Shown here in pieces: positions 33,136 through 41,764 of a stretch of 41,787 nucleotides of DNA. Numbering within the stretch: position 1 is the stretch's first letter; every line of letters starts with the position of its first letter. The position numbers were made by a program, and so were the translations under genes. The DNA is from an uncultured Alphaproteobacteria bacterium (lineage in GTDB: Bacteria; Pseudomonadota; Alphaproteobacteria; HIMB59): the NCBI GenBank assembly GCA_902619375.1, contig CACNEB010000009.1, positions 1 to 41,787 on the forward strand. Direction: 5' to 3'. The notes beneath the pieces were generated by a model. It did no database searches. It saw only the letters and a list, made by a program, of their open reading frames with translations, and was not told where the DNA came from.

Positions 33136-34438
33136 ATTTCTTTTCGTCGGTTGGTTTTATCTCTGATTTTACAGCATCCGTAACCCATTCTTTATTTACT
33201 ACTTCAGTTTTTTGATCACTTAGGTTTGCATCAAAACTAATTCTCTCTAGAATTTTTTCAAACATTGTTTGTAATCGTCGTGCACCAATATTTTCAACCT
33301 CAGTATTTATTTGTTCAGTGAGAGTTGCTATCTCTTCTAAAGCCTCATCTTCAAACTTTAATTCAATATTTTCTGTTGCAAATAATGACTTATATTGTTT
33401 GGTTAAACTATTATCAGTTTCTTTTAAAATTCTAATAAAATCATCTTTTTTAAGTGCATTTAACCTTACTCTTACAGGTAATCTTCCTTGAAGTTCCGGG
33501 AGTAAATCACTTGGTTTGGATTGATGAAAAGCACCAGACGCAATAAATAAAATATGATTTGTTTCGATTGTTCCATATTTTGTGCTTACAACTGTACCCT
33601 CAATAAGTGGCAGTAAATCTCTTTGCACACCTTCTCTTGAAACATCCCCACCTCGTCTCTCACTATTGGGTGCAATTTTGTCAATTTCATCTATAAAAAC
33701 TATTCCACTTTCCTGTACACTTTTAATTGCATTTTGAACAACATTTTGTTTTTCAGCGATTTTCTCAATTTCTTCTTGAATAAGCGGCTCATAAGCCTCA
33801 CCTATTTTAAGTTTCGTTTTCTTTTTATTTTTTAAACCTTTACCAAATATATCATTCATATTTATCATTCCCATTTGAGCACCAGGCATTCCTGGTATGT
33901 CCAATGATTGAAAAGGATTAGATTTTTGATCTAATGCTATTTCGATCTCTTTATCATTAAGTTGATTATCTCTTAGCATTAACCGAAATTTTTCCTTAGT
34001 TTCTTCACTTGGATTGTCACCAAGTAGTGCCTTTAAAACAATTTCTTCTGCGTTTGTTTTGGCTTCATCTATAAAACGATCTCTTATCTTTTTCTTTTCT
34101 AAATTAATTGCAACTTCAATTAAATCCCTAATTATTTGTTCGACATCTCTTCCAACGTATCCAATTTCTGTAAATTTAGTTGCCTCTACTTTTATAAACG
34201 GTGACTGTGTAAGTTTTGCTAATTTTCTTGCAATCTCAGTTTTACCGCAACCTGTTGGCCCAATCATTAATATATTTTTTGGGATGATATCATCTCTGAG
34301 AGTCTCATCTTTTACATTTAACCTTCTCCACCGATTTCGAAGAGCTATTGCGACCGCTTTTTTTGCATCATCTTGACCAATTACATATCGGTCAAGTTCT
34401 TCTTTAATAACTTTTGGTGTAAGAGATTGGCTATCCAT
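33125..34438 (-). CDS. hslU: ATPase HslU of the HslUV protease
   Basis: AAA+ unfoldase of 437 aa. N-terminal TPKVIKEELDRYVIGQDDAKKAVAIAL, Walker A GPTGCGKT (60-67), KVEATKFTEIGYVGRDVE (pore loop GYVG), the I domain (~residues 110-235), Walker B GIVFIDEIDKI, the sensor-I region HILFIASGAFHQSKPSDL and the arginine-finger region ELQGRLPVRVRL. The sensor-II GARRLQTMFEKIL lies near the C-terminus. It feeds substrates to HslV. The ATG overlaps the hslV stop by 1 nt (TAATG). Confidence 0.97.
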   Translation of the reverse strand: MDSQSLTPKVIKEELDRYVIGQDDAKKAVAIALRNRWRRLNVKDETLRDDIIPKNILMIGPTGCGKTEIARKLAKLTQSPFIKVEATKFTEIGYVGRDVEQIIRDLIEVAINLEKKKIRDRFIDEAKTNAEEIVLKALLGDNPSEETKEKFRLMLRDNQLNDKEIEIALDQKSNPFQSLDIPGMPGAQMGMINMNDIFGKGLKNKKKTKLKIGEAYEPLIQEEIEKIAEKQNVVQNAIKSVQESGIVFIDEIDKIAPNSERRGGDVSREGVQRDLLPLIEGTVVSTKYGTIETNHILFIASGAFHQSKPSDLLPELQGRLPVRVRLNALKKDDFIRILKETDNSLTKQYKSLFATENIELKFEDEALEEIATLTEQINTEVENIGARRLQTMFEKILERISFDANLSDQKTEVVNKEWVTDAVKSEIKPTDEKKFIL

Positions 34439-34989
34439 TAAATTTTAATCTCTGAGATGTTTAGAGTATCATTTGTATAAATACAAAGCTCTGCTGCAAC
34501 TTTAAGTGACTCTGCTGCAATTTCTTTTGCAGACAAATTAGATTTCCTTTTTAAAGCCCTTGCTGCGCTGAGGGCAAAGTTGCCACCTGATCCAATTGCA
34601 ACTATACCTTCTTGGGGTTCCAGAACGTCTCCTGTTCCACTAATAAGATATGTTTCATTCTTATCAGCTGCAATAATCATTGACTCCAATCTTCTAAGAT
34701 ACCTATCGGTTCTCCAATCTTTAGCTAATTCGACACAAGCTCTTTTTAAATTATATGAAAATTCTTCGCACTTTTTCTCCAGTCTATCAAAAAGAGTTAA
34801 TGCATCGGCGGTTGATCCAGCAAACCCAACAATAATTTGATCATTATGAAATGTTCTAATCTTATTGGCGTTTGACTTAATGACAGATGTACCCAAAGTT
34901 ACTTGTCCGTCAGATGCTATAACAACACTCTCATTATCACGAACGCAAACAACAGTTGTCGAGCGTATTATTGTTTTATTTTTATCCAT
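34438..34989 (-). CDS. hslV: HslV peptidase of the HslUV protease
   Basis: Threonine peptidase of 183 aa. The mature protein should start at Thr11 (STTVVCVR), leaving a 10-residue propeptide, as in several Alphaproteobacteria. Family motifs VVIASDGQVTLG, KIRTFHNDQIIVGFAGSTAD, DRYLRRLES and VAIGSGGNFALSAARAL are present. It forms two stacked hexamers capped by HslU. The gene is leftward, with its start 38 nt from the divergent hisB start; that spacer holds a short inverted repeat (34994-35007). Confidence 0.97.
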   Translation of the reverse strand: MDKNKTIIRSTTVVCVRDNESVVIASDGQVTLGTSVIKSNANKIRTFHNDQIIVGFAGSTADALTLFDRLEKKCEEFSYNLKRACVELAKDWRTDRYLRRLESMIIAADKNETYLISGTGDVLEPQEGIVAIGSGGNFALSAARALKRKSNLSAKEIAAESLKVAAELCIYTNDTLNISEIKI

Positions 34990-34993
34990 TATT

Positions 34994-35007
34994 CCTATAA
35001 ATATAGG
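34994..35007. promoter_or_regulatory. Short inverted repeat in the hslV-hisB divergent spacer
   Basis: CCTATA-AA-TATAGG, a 6-bp dyad in the 38-bp space between two divergent starts. It contains TATA-like words on both strands and may hold the -10 elements of both promoters or a shared operator. Confidence 0.3.
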
Positions 35008-35027
35008 TACTAAATAGCTGATTACAA

Positions 35028-35612
35028 ATGCGTGAATTTACATTTAATAGAGACACAAAAGAAACAAAAATATCAATAAGAATTAACCTTGATGGCTCGG
35101 GAGTAAATAAAATTGATACTGGAATTGCTTTTTTTGATCATATGCTTCAACAAATAAGTACCCACAGTTTGATAGATATAGATTTAAAATGTGATGGCGA
35201 CCTAAAAGTAGATATGCACCATACTGTTGAAGATGTTGGTATTGCTTTAGGTGAGAGTATAAAAAATGCACTTGGTGATAAAAAAGGTATAACACGATTT
35301 GCATACTCTTATGTTTCTTTTGATGAAACTTTAACAAGATCAGTTATAGACTTGTGTAACCGCCCCTATTTTATTTGGAATGTAAAAACATCTTTAGAAA
35401 AAGTCGGTGACATGGACCAAGAGTTATTTTCAGAATTTTTTAAATCTTTAGTTACTGAGTCAAGAATGAATTGTCATATTGAAACATTATATGGAAAAAA
35501 TAATCACCATATTATTGAAAGCTGCTTTAAATCATTTGCACTATCCTTGAAAAAAGCAATATCTATTGATCCAAGAAAAACAAATATTCCGAGTTCTAAA
35601 GGAAAACTTTGA
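35028..35612 (+). CDS. hisB: Imidazoleglycerol-phosphate dehydratase
   Basis: Histidine synthesis, IGP to imidazoleacetol phosphate. Monofunctional form of 194 aa, without the HisB phosphatase domain. The two manganese-binding motifs are DMHHTVEDVGIALG and NNHHIIESCFKSFA; GIAFFDHMLQQISTHSL and a MDQELFSEFFKSL segment are also typical. It starts the rightward his cluster. Its stop overlaps the hisH TTG start (TTGA at 35609). Confidence 0.97.
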   Translation: MREFTFNRDTKETKISIRINLDGSGVNKIDTGIAFFDHMLQQISTHSLIDIDLKCDGDLKVDMHHTVEDVGIALGESIKNALGDKKGITRFAYSYVSFDETLTRSVIDLCNRPYFIWNVKTSLEKVGDMDQELFSEFFKSLVTESRMNCHIETLYGKNNHHIIESCFKSFALSLKKAISIDPRKTNIPSSKGKL

Positions 35613-36238
35613 AAAAAAAAGTCATAGGACTTATTGACGGGCAATCTGGAAATATTGGATCGATTAATAAAGCAATCAAAGATATTATTAAAGGAAGGCC
35701 ATATCAATTAAAGATCATTAAAAGTCATTTTAATTATACTTCGTTTGATAAAATCATTTTGCCCGGACAAGGTGCTTATGCCACTCTTATGTCAAATTTG
35801 AAAAAATTAAAAATTATTCAACCATTAAAAAAATACTTAAAAAATAATTCTTCATATTTAGGTATATGCGTTGGTATGCAAATTTTATCTGATTGGGGCT
35901 ATGAGGATAAGACTACAAGAGGATTAGGAATTATTAGTGGAGATATCAAAAAATTTAGAAATAAAAAACTTATAATTCCTCATATGGGCTGGAATACTAT
36001 TAACTTAAACAAAGATGACACTATTATTGCAAACTGTTTTGACAAGAAGGATTTTTATTTTGTTCATAGTTACATTTTTCAAAACATTAAAAAATCAGAT
36101 GTTTTAGCTTTCACTCTTTATGGTAAAAAATTCCCTTCTATTATAAAGAAAGGCAATATTTACGGAGTGCAATTTCATCCTGAAAAAAGCCACAAACACG
36201 GATTAAATTTGATAAAAAATTATATTTTGAAATCATGA
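35609..36238 (+). CDS. hisH: Imidazole glycerol phosphate synthase, glutaminase subunit HisH
   Basis: Class I glutamine amidotransferase of 209 aa that feeds ammonia to HisF. Motifs: IILPGQGAYATLMSNL, the nucleophile elbow YLGICVGMQIL (Cys), the YFVHSYIF strand and the catalytic dyad GVQFHPEKS (His, Glu). It starts with TTG in the overlap TTGA at the hisB end, and its own stop overlaps hisA (ATGA at 36235). Coupled translation with both neighbours is likely. Confidence 0.96.
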   Translation: MKKKVIGLIDGQSGNIGSINKAIKDIIKGRPYQLKIIKSHFNYTSFDKIILPGQGAYATLMSNLKKLKIIQPLKKYLKNNSSYLGICVGMQILSDWGYEDKTTRGLGIISGDIKKFRNKKLIIPHMGWNTINLNKDDTIIANCFDKKDFYFVHSYIFQNIKKSDVLAFTLYGKKFPSIIKKGNIYGVQFHPEKSHKHGLNLIKNYILKS

Positions 36239-36945
36239 ATATATTCCCAGCAATTGACATAATAGATGGAAAGTGTGTGAGATTAACAAAAGGTATCGCC
36301 GATGATAAAACAATCTATCAGTATTCTCCTCTTGATATGGCTAAAACATATCAAGATGCAGGTTTCAATACCATTCACGTTGTCGACTTAGATGCTACTT
36401 TAGGCAAGGGCAATAACAATCAGGTTCTGAGCCAGATTAGAAGAAAAATTGATATTAATATTGAAGTTGCTGGCGGTATAAGAAGTAAAGACGCTATTAT
36501 TGATAAAATTAATGAAGGGTTTAATACAATTGTAATTGGAACCTTTGCAATAAAGAATATTGATGATGTTTTAAATTTTGATGACACTTTAATTGAAAAA
36601 CTATCCATTGCTTTGGATATAAAAGATAATCAAATTGCTTCTCATGGCTGGCAAGAAACAACTAATCAATCTCTAAAGCATATTATAGATAAATATAACA
36701 ACAGGCCTATTCATTCCTACTTTGTCACAGATGTTGCTAATGATGGAATGCTGTCTGGCTTAAATATGGAAACGTTTAATTCTATAAAAAAATTAACTGA
36801 TAAGCATATTACTATAGGAGGAGGCGTTAAAGACCTTAACGATATTAAATTGAGTAGATCAAATGGTTTCAATAATGTTGTTGTAGGTAAAGCTATATAC
36901 GAAAATAAAATATCTATAAATAGTCTGGTCCAGTTTAATGCTTAA
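36235..36945 (+). CDS. hisA: ProFAR isomerase HisA
   Basis: Phosphoribosylformimino-AICAR-ribotide isomerase, 236 aa, (beta/alpha)8 barrel. Catalytic Asp8 lies in FPAIDIIDGKCVRL and the second Asp in ALDIKD. Phosphate-binding motifs EVAGGIRSK and TIGGGVKD are intact, as is the HVVDLDAT strand. It overlaps hisH by 4 nt and hisF by 8 nt. Confidence 0.97.
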   Translation: MNIFPAIDIIDGKCVRLTKGIADDKTIYQYSPLDMAKTYQDAGFNTIHVVDLDATLGKGNNNQVLSQIRRKIDINIEVAGGIRSKDAIIDKINEGFNTIVIGTFAIKNIDDVLNFDDTLIEKLSIALDIKDNQIASHGWQETTNQSLKHIIDKYNNRPIHSYFVTDVANDGMLSGLNMETFNSIKKLTDKHITIGGGVKDLNDIKLSRSNGFNNVVVGKAIYENKISINSLVQFNA

Positions 36946-37690
36946 AACAAGAATAATCCCATGCCTTGATGTTATTAAAAACAAAGTTGTTAAGGGTATT
37001 AATTTTAAAAACATAAGAGTAATGGGTAATGCAGTTGAAATGGCAAAATATTACTCTTTATCGGGTGCTGATGAACTTTGTATGCTTGATATAAATGCAT
37101 CATATCAAAATAGAAAAACATTTATTAAAACCGTTGAATCCATAGCTAAGGTTATAAATATCCCTTTAACTGTAGGTGGAGGTGTTTCAGATTTGAGTGA
37201 TATAACAAATTTGCTTAATGCTGGAGCAGATAAAGTATCAATTAATTCTGCAGCGGTAAAAAATCCAAAATTAATAAGACAAGCTTCATTGAGACATGGC
37301 TCTCAATGCATAGTTGTAGCAATTGATGGAAAAAGGCATAAAAATAGAATGAAAGTTGTTGTTAAAGGCGGAAGAGAAATTACCAAAAATGAACTTATTC
37401 CTTGGGCAAAACAAGTACAATCTCTTGGTGCCGGAGAAATATTAATGACCTCAATGGACACAGATGGTGTTCAAAATGGTTTCGATAGCAATATGTTAAA
37501 AAAAGTAACCAGTAGTGTTAGTATTCCTGTAATTGCTAGTGGGGGTGTCGGCAGCTTAGAACATTTTTATCTAGGGCATTTAACAAAATCTACAGGCCTT
37601 TTAGCTGCGAGCGTATTTCACTCTAGAAAATACAAAATAAAGACTGTAAAAAAATATCTTAGTAGTAAAGGTGTCCCTGTCAGATTATGA
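36938..37690 (+). CDS. hisF: Imidazole glycerol phosphate synthase, cyclase subunit HisF
   Basis: Barrel enzyme of 250 aa that uses ammonia from HisH to make IGP and AICAR. RIIPCLDVIKNKVVKG holds catalytic Asp11, VAIDGKR the second Asp; TVGGGVSDLSD, DKVSINSAAVKNP and VIASGGVGSLEHF are the phosphate and interface motifs. It overlaps hisA by 8 nt and the HIT gene by 4 nt. The hisE gene, often between hisF and the HIT gene in Alphaproteobacteria, is not here. Confidence 0.97.
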   Translation: MLKTRIIPCLDVIKNKVVKGINFKNIRVMGNAVEMAKYYSLSGADELCMLDINASYQNRKTFIKTVESIAKVINIPLTVGGGVSDLSDITNLLNAGADKVSINSAAVKNPKLIRQASLRHGSQCIVVAIDGKRHKNRMKVVVKGGREITKNELIPWAKQVQSLGAGEILMTSMDTDGVQNGFDSNMLKKVTSSVSIPVIASGGVGSLEHFYLGHLTKSTGLLAASVFHSRKYKIKTVKKYLSSKGVPVRL

Positions 37691-38022
37691 CTTATTATAC
37701 AGAAAACATTTTTGCAAAAATTTTAAAAGGTGAAATTCCTTGTGATAAGGTTTTTGAAAATGAGCATGTGCTTTCATTCAAAGATATTAACCCAAAAGCA
37801 AAAACACATATCTTAATTATACCTAAGAAACCTTTACTTGATATTTCTGATTTTTTACAAAATGCAGACATCTTATATCAAACCAATTTTTGGAAATCTG
37901 TCGATGAAGTTATAGATATTTTAGGTTTGAGAGATAAAGGTTTTCAAATTAAAACGCATAAAGGCAAAGACGGTGGTCAAGAGGTTTTTCATTTCCATTT
38001 ACATTTGCTATCGGATGCTTAA
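37687..38022 (+). CDS. HIT-family nucleotide hydrolase (HINT type)
   Basis: Protein of 111 aa with the histidine triad FHFHLHLL at the C-terminus (HxHxH, catalytic middle His) and the N-terminal FAKILKGEIPCDKVFENEHVLSFKDINPKAKTH pattern of HINT proteins, split here into its typical IFxKIIxGEIP and AFxDINPxAPxH parts. Such proteins hydrolyse nucleoside phosphoramidates and related adenylates. It is the last gene of the his operon (ATGA overlap with hisF), a frequent position in Alphaproteobacteria. Its stop directly abuts the convergent BON gene stop (38022/38023). Confidence 0.92.
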   Translation: MTYYTENIFAKILKGEIPCDKVFENEHVLSFKDINPKAKTHILIIPKKPLLDISDFLQNADILYQTNFWKSVDEVIDILGLRDKGFQIKTHKGKDGGQEVFHFHLHLLSDA

Positions 38023-38586
38023 CTACCTAGCTTGAATATAATTTATGATATCCAAAACACCTTTAATATCTTTTGCATGATCGATAACTCTATTGATCTC
38101 TTGCTCATCACTTGACACCCCAAATAGATAAACATTTTGTTTTTGAACTTCAAAATCATACTTAAACTTCTTTATATTCGAGTCAGTAAATATCTTTGTA
38201 TAAAGTTGTGTGCTAATAAACTTATCTTTAGCTATATCATCAAGTCCATATCCCGTATCAATTGAGATTTCATTAAGAACTTCAATAACGCCATCTTGTT
38301 TCCAAGCCAATCTCACAGCTTCTAACCTCATATCCCCATAAGGAACAACTCCTGTTAGCAATACCTTTCCCAACTCGACTTCAACATCAATCCTAGTAAA
38401 TAAGGTTGCATCATATGAAAAGTATTTTTCTTTAATACCAAGTTTAATTGTGGCATCGTCCCAACTTTCACTAAATGTTTTTTCATCTTCGTTTTCCTTA
38501 ATGACAGTTTTTGCGCCTGTGGATACAAGTGACGGACCACAACCAATTAAAAATACTGACAGTAAAATTATTAAATGCTTAGTCAT
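38023..38586 (-). CDS. BON-domain outer-membrane lipoprotein (DolP-like)
   Basis: Lipoprotein of 187 aa: signal MTKHLIILLSVFLIGCGP with Cys16 in the lipobox. It contains two BON-type domains; in the first, IDVEVELGKVLLTGVVPYGDMRLEAVRLAWKQ, cut here into its VxVxVxxGxVxLxGxV and AxxxAxxVxGV parts, is clear; the second is around YDFEVQKQNVYLFGVSSD. DolP (YraP) of E. coli supports outer-membrane integrity and also lies next to rsmI and lpoA, as here. It overlaps rsmI by 8 nt and is probably cotranscribed with it. Confidence 0.88.
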   Translation of the reverse strand: MTKHLIILLSVFLIGCGPSLVSTGAKTVIKENEDEKTFSESWDDATIKLGIKEKYFSYDATLFTRIDVEVELGKVLLTGVVPYGDMRLEAVRLAWKQDGVIEVLNEISIDTGYGLDDIAKDKFISTQLYTKIFTDSNIKKFKYDFEVQKQNVYLFGVSSDEQEINRVIDHAKDIKGVLDIINYIQAR

Positions 38587-39397
38587 CCTTTAAATCAATT
38601 GATAATTTATAAAAATCATTCCTTGATATTTTATACTTACTTTTAAGCTGTTGATAAGCCTTTTTTACACCTAACTCGTTAATTATCTCCTTTATCTCTT
38701 TAAAATTGAAATCTTTAATCTTGTCAGTCTCTTTTTCAATGTTCACAGCTAAAACTAACTCACCCTTAATTTTAGAGTAATTGAAATTTTCGTAATTTTT
38801 GTAATCTATATATATTCTTTCCTCATATAATTTCGTTAGTTCTTTAAGTATTACAATTTCAAATGCTTCAGAAATAGAAGCAATGGCATAAACGTCCTTA
38901 CGTAATTGTTGTTTAGTTGAGTAAATAATTAAATTATTAATTTTATTCTCTAAGAGAGTTTTTTCTTTATGTTCTTTTTTTTTGGGAAGAAAACCAACAA
39001 AGGTAAATTTCTTTTTATTTAAAAAACCACTCAGTTGAATGCCTGAGATTAAGGCGCTAGCACCAGGTATTGAATATACTCTTACCTGATTTTCAAACAA
39101 AAAATTTACTAATTGGTTCCCAGGATCTGATATAAGGGGAGAGCCAGAGTCTGATATTAATGATATAACTTGATTAGATTTTAATAATTTATATATGTAA
39201 TCTTTCTTTTTGTTAAAGTCGTGATCAGTGTACTTAGACAATGATGTTTTGATATCATACCTTTTCAAAAGCTTTTTACTATTAGCGGTGTTCTCACATA
39301 AAATTAAATTAGAATTTTTTAAAACATTTATAGCTCTTAATGTGATATCATCTAAATTTCCAATGGGAGTTGAAATTAAATAGAGACCTGAATTCAT
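38579..39397 (-). CDS. rsmI: 16S rRNA 2'-O-ribose C1402 methyltransferase RsmI
   Basis: Tetrapyrrole-methylase-fold SAM enzyme, 272 aa from the ATG at 39397. The start is chosen because GLYLISTPIGNLDDITLRA, the family N-terminus, begins there; the longer open frame to 39661 is only antisense of the neighbouring gene. Other motifs are CENTANSKKLL, VISLISDSGSPLISDPG (hallmark) and YSIPGASALISG. It methylates the ribose of C1402 in the decoding centre. The start is 1 nt from the divergent LpoA-like start, so promoters must lie inside the opposite genes. Confidence 0.95.
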   Translation of the reverse strand: MNSGLYLISTPIGNLDDITLRAINVLKNSNLILCENTANSKKLLKRYDIKTSLSKYTDHDFNKKKDYIYKLLKSNQVISLISDSGSPLISDPGNQLVNFLFENQVRVYSIPGASALISGIQLSGFLNKKKFTFVGFLPKKKEHKEKTLLENKINNLIIYSTKQQLRKDVYAIASISEAFEIVILKELTKLYEERIYIDYKNYENFNYSKIKGELVLAVNIEKETDKIKDFNFKEIKEIINELGVKKAYQQLKSKYKISRNDFYKLSIDLKDD

Positions 39398-39398
39398 T

Positions 39399-40475
39399 AT
39401 GAGTTTATTTAAAAATATAATTATATTACTTACATTAATATCATTTTTTAGTTGTGCCCCAACAACAATCGAGAAAAAAAAGCCAATTGAAAAATTACCA
39501 GAAAAAGTTGAAGAGATAGAAATTGTTGAAGAGAAAGAGGAGGAAGTAGAGAAAGTTGAGATAATAAAGAAGCCATCGAAACCCGTAGATAAAATAATTG
39601 AATTTAATAATATAGATAAAATAATTGTTTTTTTATCGGAGGATGAAATTTTAACATCCATGTTTTACGATGTTTTTTTAGAAGAAATCGATAACTTTCC
39701 TGATATTAAAAAAATAGAATTTATCTACTCAATTGATGAAATACAAAACTTAATCAACAATTCTCTTATTATAGGCCCTACCAATTCAAAGGATTTGTAT
39801 GACTTGCCAAATAAACTTGGTGAAAATACATTCACAATTTCTTTATCAAATGACTTCTCTGTAATGAATAAGTATGCAGATAATGAAATTATTTTCGTAT
39901 TTAGCAGCCCTTACCATCACGTTGAAATACTTGGGAATTATATCAATTCATCAAACTCACTCGGTGTATTATACAAACAAAACGAATATGGATTAAAATT
40001 ATTTGAATATTTTAAGGATACCTACCCACTAAAATATATTAAATCATCTCCATTTGGAGACAGTGCAGTAGATTTGGAATTATCAGTGAAGTTGATGGGA
40101 GATTTAAATACATATGAAAACATTATTATTTTTGACGATACTTTTAGCTATAAAGATTTAGTGGGATATTTAGCAACAGAGGAAGGAACTTATCCCCTCG
40201 AGAGAACTTACCTAATTGACAATTTTTTAGAGCAAAGAAAGAATTTAGAAAACTATTATAAGCCCATTAATCGGACTTTCGTTCAAAATATTGATTTGAC
40301 TACCATGGATGAACCACATCGGGAGTTCTTCTTCAGGACCTCAGTAAAAATATCACTTACTATTGCTAATCAAATTCTAAAAAACAATTTTTTACCAAGT
40401 GCTGTCGATTTAGATGATTTTGGAAGATTGCCATTAGAAAATATGATGATTAATTACCCTGTGATATTTGATTAG
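39399..40475 (+). CDS. LpoA-like penicillin-binding-protein activator lipoprotein
   Basis: Lipoprotein of 358 aa: MSLFKNIIILLTLISFFSCAP with Cys19 in the lipobox. A Glu/Lys-rich, likely extended linker (about 23-62, with repeated VEE/EKV units) could span the periplasm. The rest looks like a periplasmic-binding-protein fold (NIDKIIVFLS, SLIIGPTNSKDL, SNSLGVLYKQNEYG, NIIIFDDTFSY). This matches the C-terminal half of LpoA/LppC, which activates peptidoglycan synthases in gammaproteobacteria. The neighbours rsmI and a BON lipoprotein repeat the E. coli yraL-lpoA-dolP group. The 3' end overlaps rdgB by 26 nt. Confidence 0.75.
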   Translation: MSLFKNIIILLTLISFFSCAPTTIEKKKPIEKLPEKVEEIEIVEEKEEEVEKVEIIKKPSKPVDKIIEFNNIDKIIVFLSEDEILTSMFYDVFLEEIDNFPDIKKIEFIYSIDEIQNLINNSLIIGPTNSKDLYDLPNKLGENTFTISLSNDFSVMNKYADNEIIFVFSSPYHHVEILGNYINSSNSLGVLYKQNEYGLKLFEYFKDTYPLKYIKSSPFGDSAVDLELSVKLMGDLNTYENIIIFDDTFSYKDLVGYLATEEGTYPLERTYLIDNFLEQRKNLENYYKPINRTFVQNIDLTTMDEPHREFFFRTSVKISLTIANQILKNNFLPSAVDLDDFGRLPLENMMINYPVIFD

Positions 40476-41049
40476 ATAATTTTTTAAAAGCTTCATATCT
40501 GTGCGAATTTAATAATTTTTGCTTATTATTCATTTCAGCAAATGTCTTATTGTTATCTGTAGGAATAAAATATGGATCATATCCAAAACCACCATTTCCT
40601 CTTTTATATTTTATTATAAAACCTGGTATGGAACCTGATACCATATATCTCTGGTTTTCCCCTAAAACGCAAATAGAACAAAAAAAAGTCGCATCAATAT
40701 AACTTAAGTTTCCAAATTTGCTAAAAATAAAATCTATAACCTTTTGCTCTCCTCCTAATTTTTTTGCCTCTCTTGCTGTTTTTATTCCTGGATAGTTATT
40801 TAATTTATTTACAACAAATCCACTATCATCACATAGTACAAGTGTATTTGTTTTACTTAAAAAATATTTCGATTTAATTTCACAATTTTCTTCAAAAGTT
40901 TTACCATCTTCAGTAGGTTTACCTATGTTGTTAAACTCATTAAGATTTAAAACTTTATATTCAGTAAAAAGATTGAAGTGCTTTATATAAAAAATAAATT
41001 CTTTTAATTTTCCATTATTATTCGTGCCAAGTAATAAATTATTGTTCAA
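40450..41049 (-). CDS. rdgB: XTP/dITP pyrophosphatase RdgB
   Basis: Ham1-family house-cleaning enzyme of 199 aa that hydrolyses ITP, dITP and XTP. Motifs: LLGTNNNGKLKEF (usual SxNxxKxxE), TFEENCEIKSKYF (family TFxENAxxKA), VLCDDSGFVVNKLNNYPG (catalytic Asp), REAKKLGG and GGFGYDPYFIP, then FAEMNNKQKLLNSHRYEAF. It overlaps rph by 11 nt upstream, and its 3' end overlaps the LpoA-like gene. The rph-rdgB pair is widely conserved in Alphaproteobacteria. Confidence 0.95.
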   Translation of the reverse strand: MNNNLLLGTNNNGKLKEFIFYIKHFNLFTEYKVLNLNEFNNIGKPTEDGKTFEENCEIKSKYFLSKTNTLVLCDDSGFVVNKLNNYPGIKTAREAKKLGGEQKVIDFIFSKFGNLSYIDATFFCSICVLGENQRYMVSGSIPGFIIKYKRGNGGFGYDPYFIPTDNNKTFAEMNNKQKLLNSHRYEAFKKLSNQISQGN

Positions 41050-41764
41050 TTGCTAAGTTTTGAATATTGAAAATTTCTGGCATCGATCCCTCAACCAGTT
41101 CTATAAAACTCATAATTGTTTTCTTGCTAAATTTAGCCTCTTCACCAGTAGATTGAAATTCAATAAATTGTCCATCATTTGCCATAACTACATTACAATC
41201 TACTTCAGCATTCGAGTCTTCAATATAATCTAAATCTATACATGATGTTCCTTTAACAACACCAACCGATATTGCTGCTACTTGATTTACTATAATTGCC
41301 TTTGATAAATTAAATTTATTTTTGAAATCATTAATTGATCGAACAAGACTAACGTATCCGCCAATGATAGACGCTGTCCTTGTTCCTCCATCAGCACTAA
41401 TAACATCACAATCAATCTTGATAGTTTTTTCGCCAAGTATATCTAAATTAACAGCACACCTTAAACTTCTTCCAATAAGTCTCTGAATTTCTTGTGTTCT
41501 TCCAGACTGCCTACCTTTGGCTGCCTCTCTGTCCATTCTCTCAGATGTAGAAGAAGGCAACATACCATATTCTGCGGTTAACCAACCTTTTCCAGAATTT
41601 CTTAAAAATCCAGGAACTCTATCTTCAATAATCGCTGAGCAACAAACATGAGTATTTCCTAATTTAACTAAACATGATGATTGATTATTTGGTTGAAAGC
41701 CTGGAATTATTTGTAAATTTCTAATTTTAGAGAGTTCTCTATCATTTCTTGTATATCCAGACAT
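41039..41764 (-). CDS. rph: Ribonuclease PH
   Basis: Phosphorolytic 3'-5' exoribonuclease of 241 aa that trims tRNA 3' ends. Family features: a basic start (SGYTRNDRELSKIR, usually RPxGRxxDxLR), VKLGNTHVCCSA, VPGFLRNSGKGWLTAEYGMLP, MDREAAKGRQSGRTQEIQRLIGRSLR (shown in parts: phosphate-binding GRTQEIQRLIGRSLR) and IDCDVISADGGTRTASI. The SGYTRND opening is slightly divergent from the usual RPDGR. Its start is 23 nt from the window edge; the gene upstream lies outside. It leads the leftward rph-rdgB pair. Confidence 0.96.
   Translation of the reverse strand: MSGYTRNDRELSKIRNLQIIPGFQPNNQSSCLVKLGNTHVCCSAIIEDRVPGFLRNSGKGWLTAEYGMLPSSTSERMDREAAKGRQSGRTQEIQRLIGRSLRCAVNLDILGEKTIKIDCDVISADGGTRTASIIGGYVSLVRSINDFKNKFNLSKAIIVNQVAAISVGVVKGTSCIDLDYIEDSNAEVDCNVVMANDGQFIEFQSTGEEAKFSKKTIMSFIELVEGSMPEIFNIQNLAIEQ

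Noticed and set aside
39398-39661. 88-residue N-terminal extension of RsmI
   Set aside because: It is antisense of the LpoA-like signal peptide and linker; the RsmI family begins at GLYLISTPIGN.
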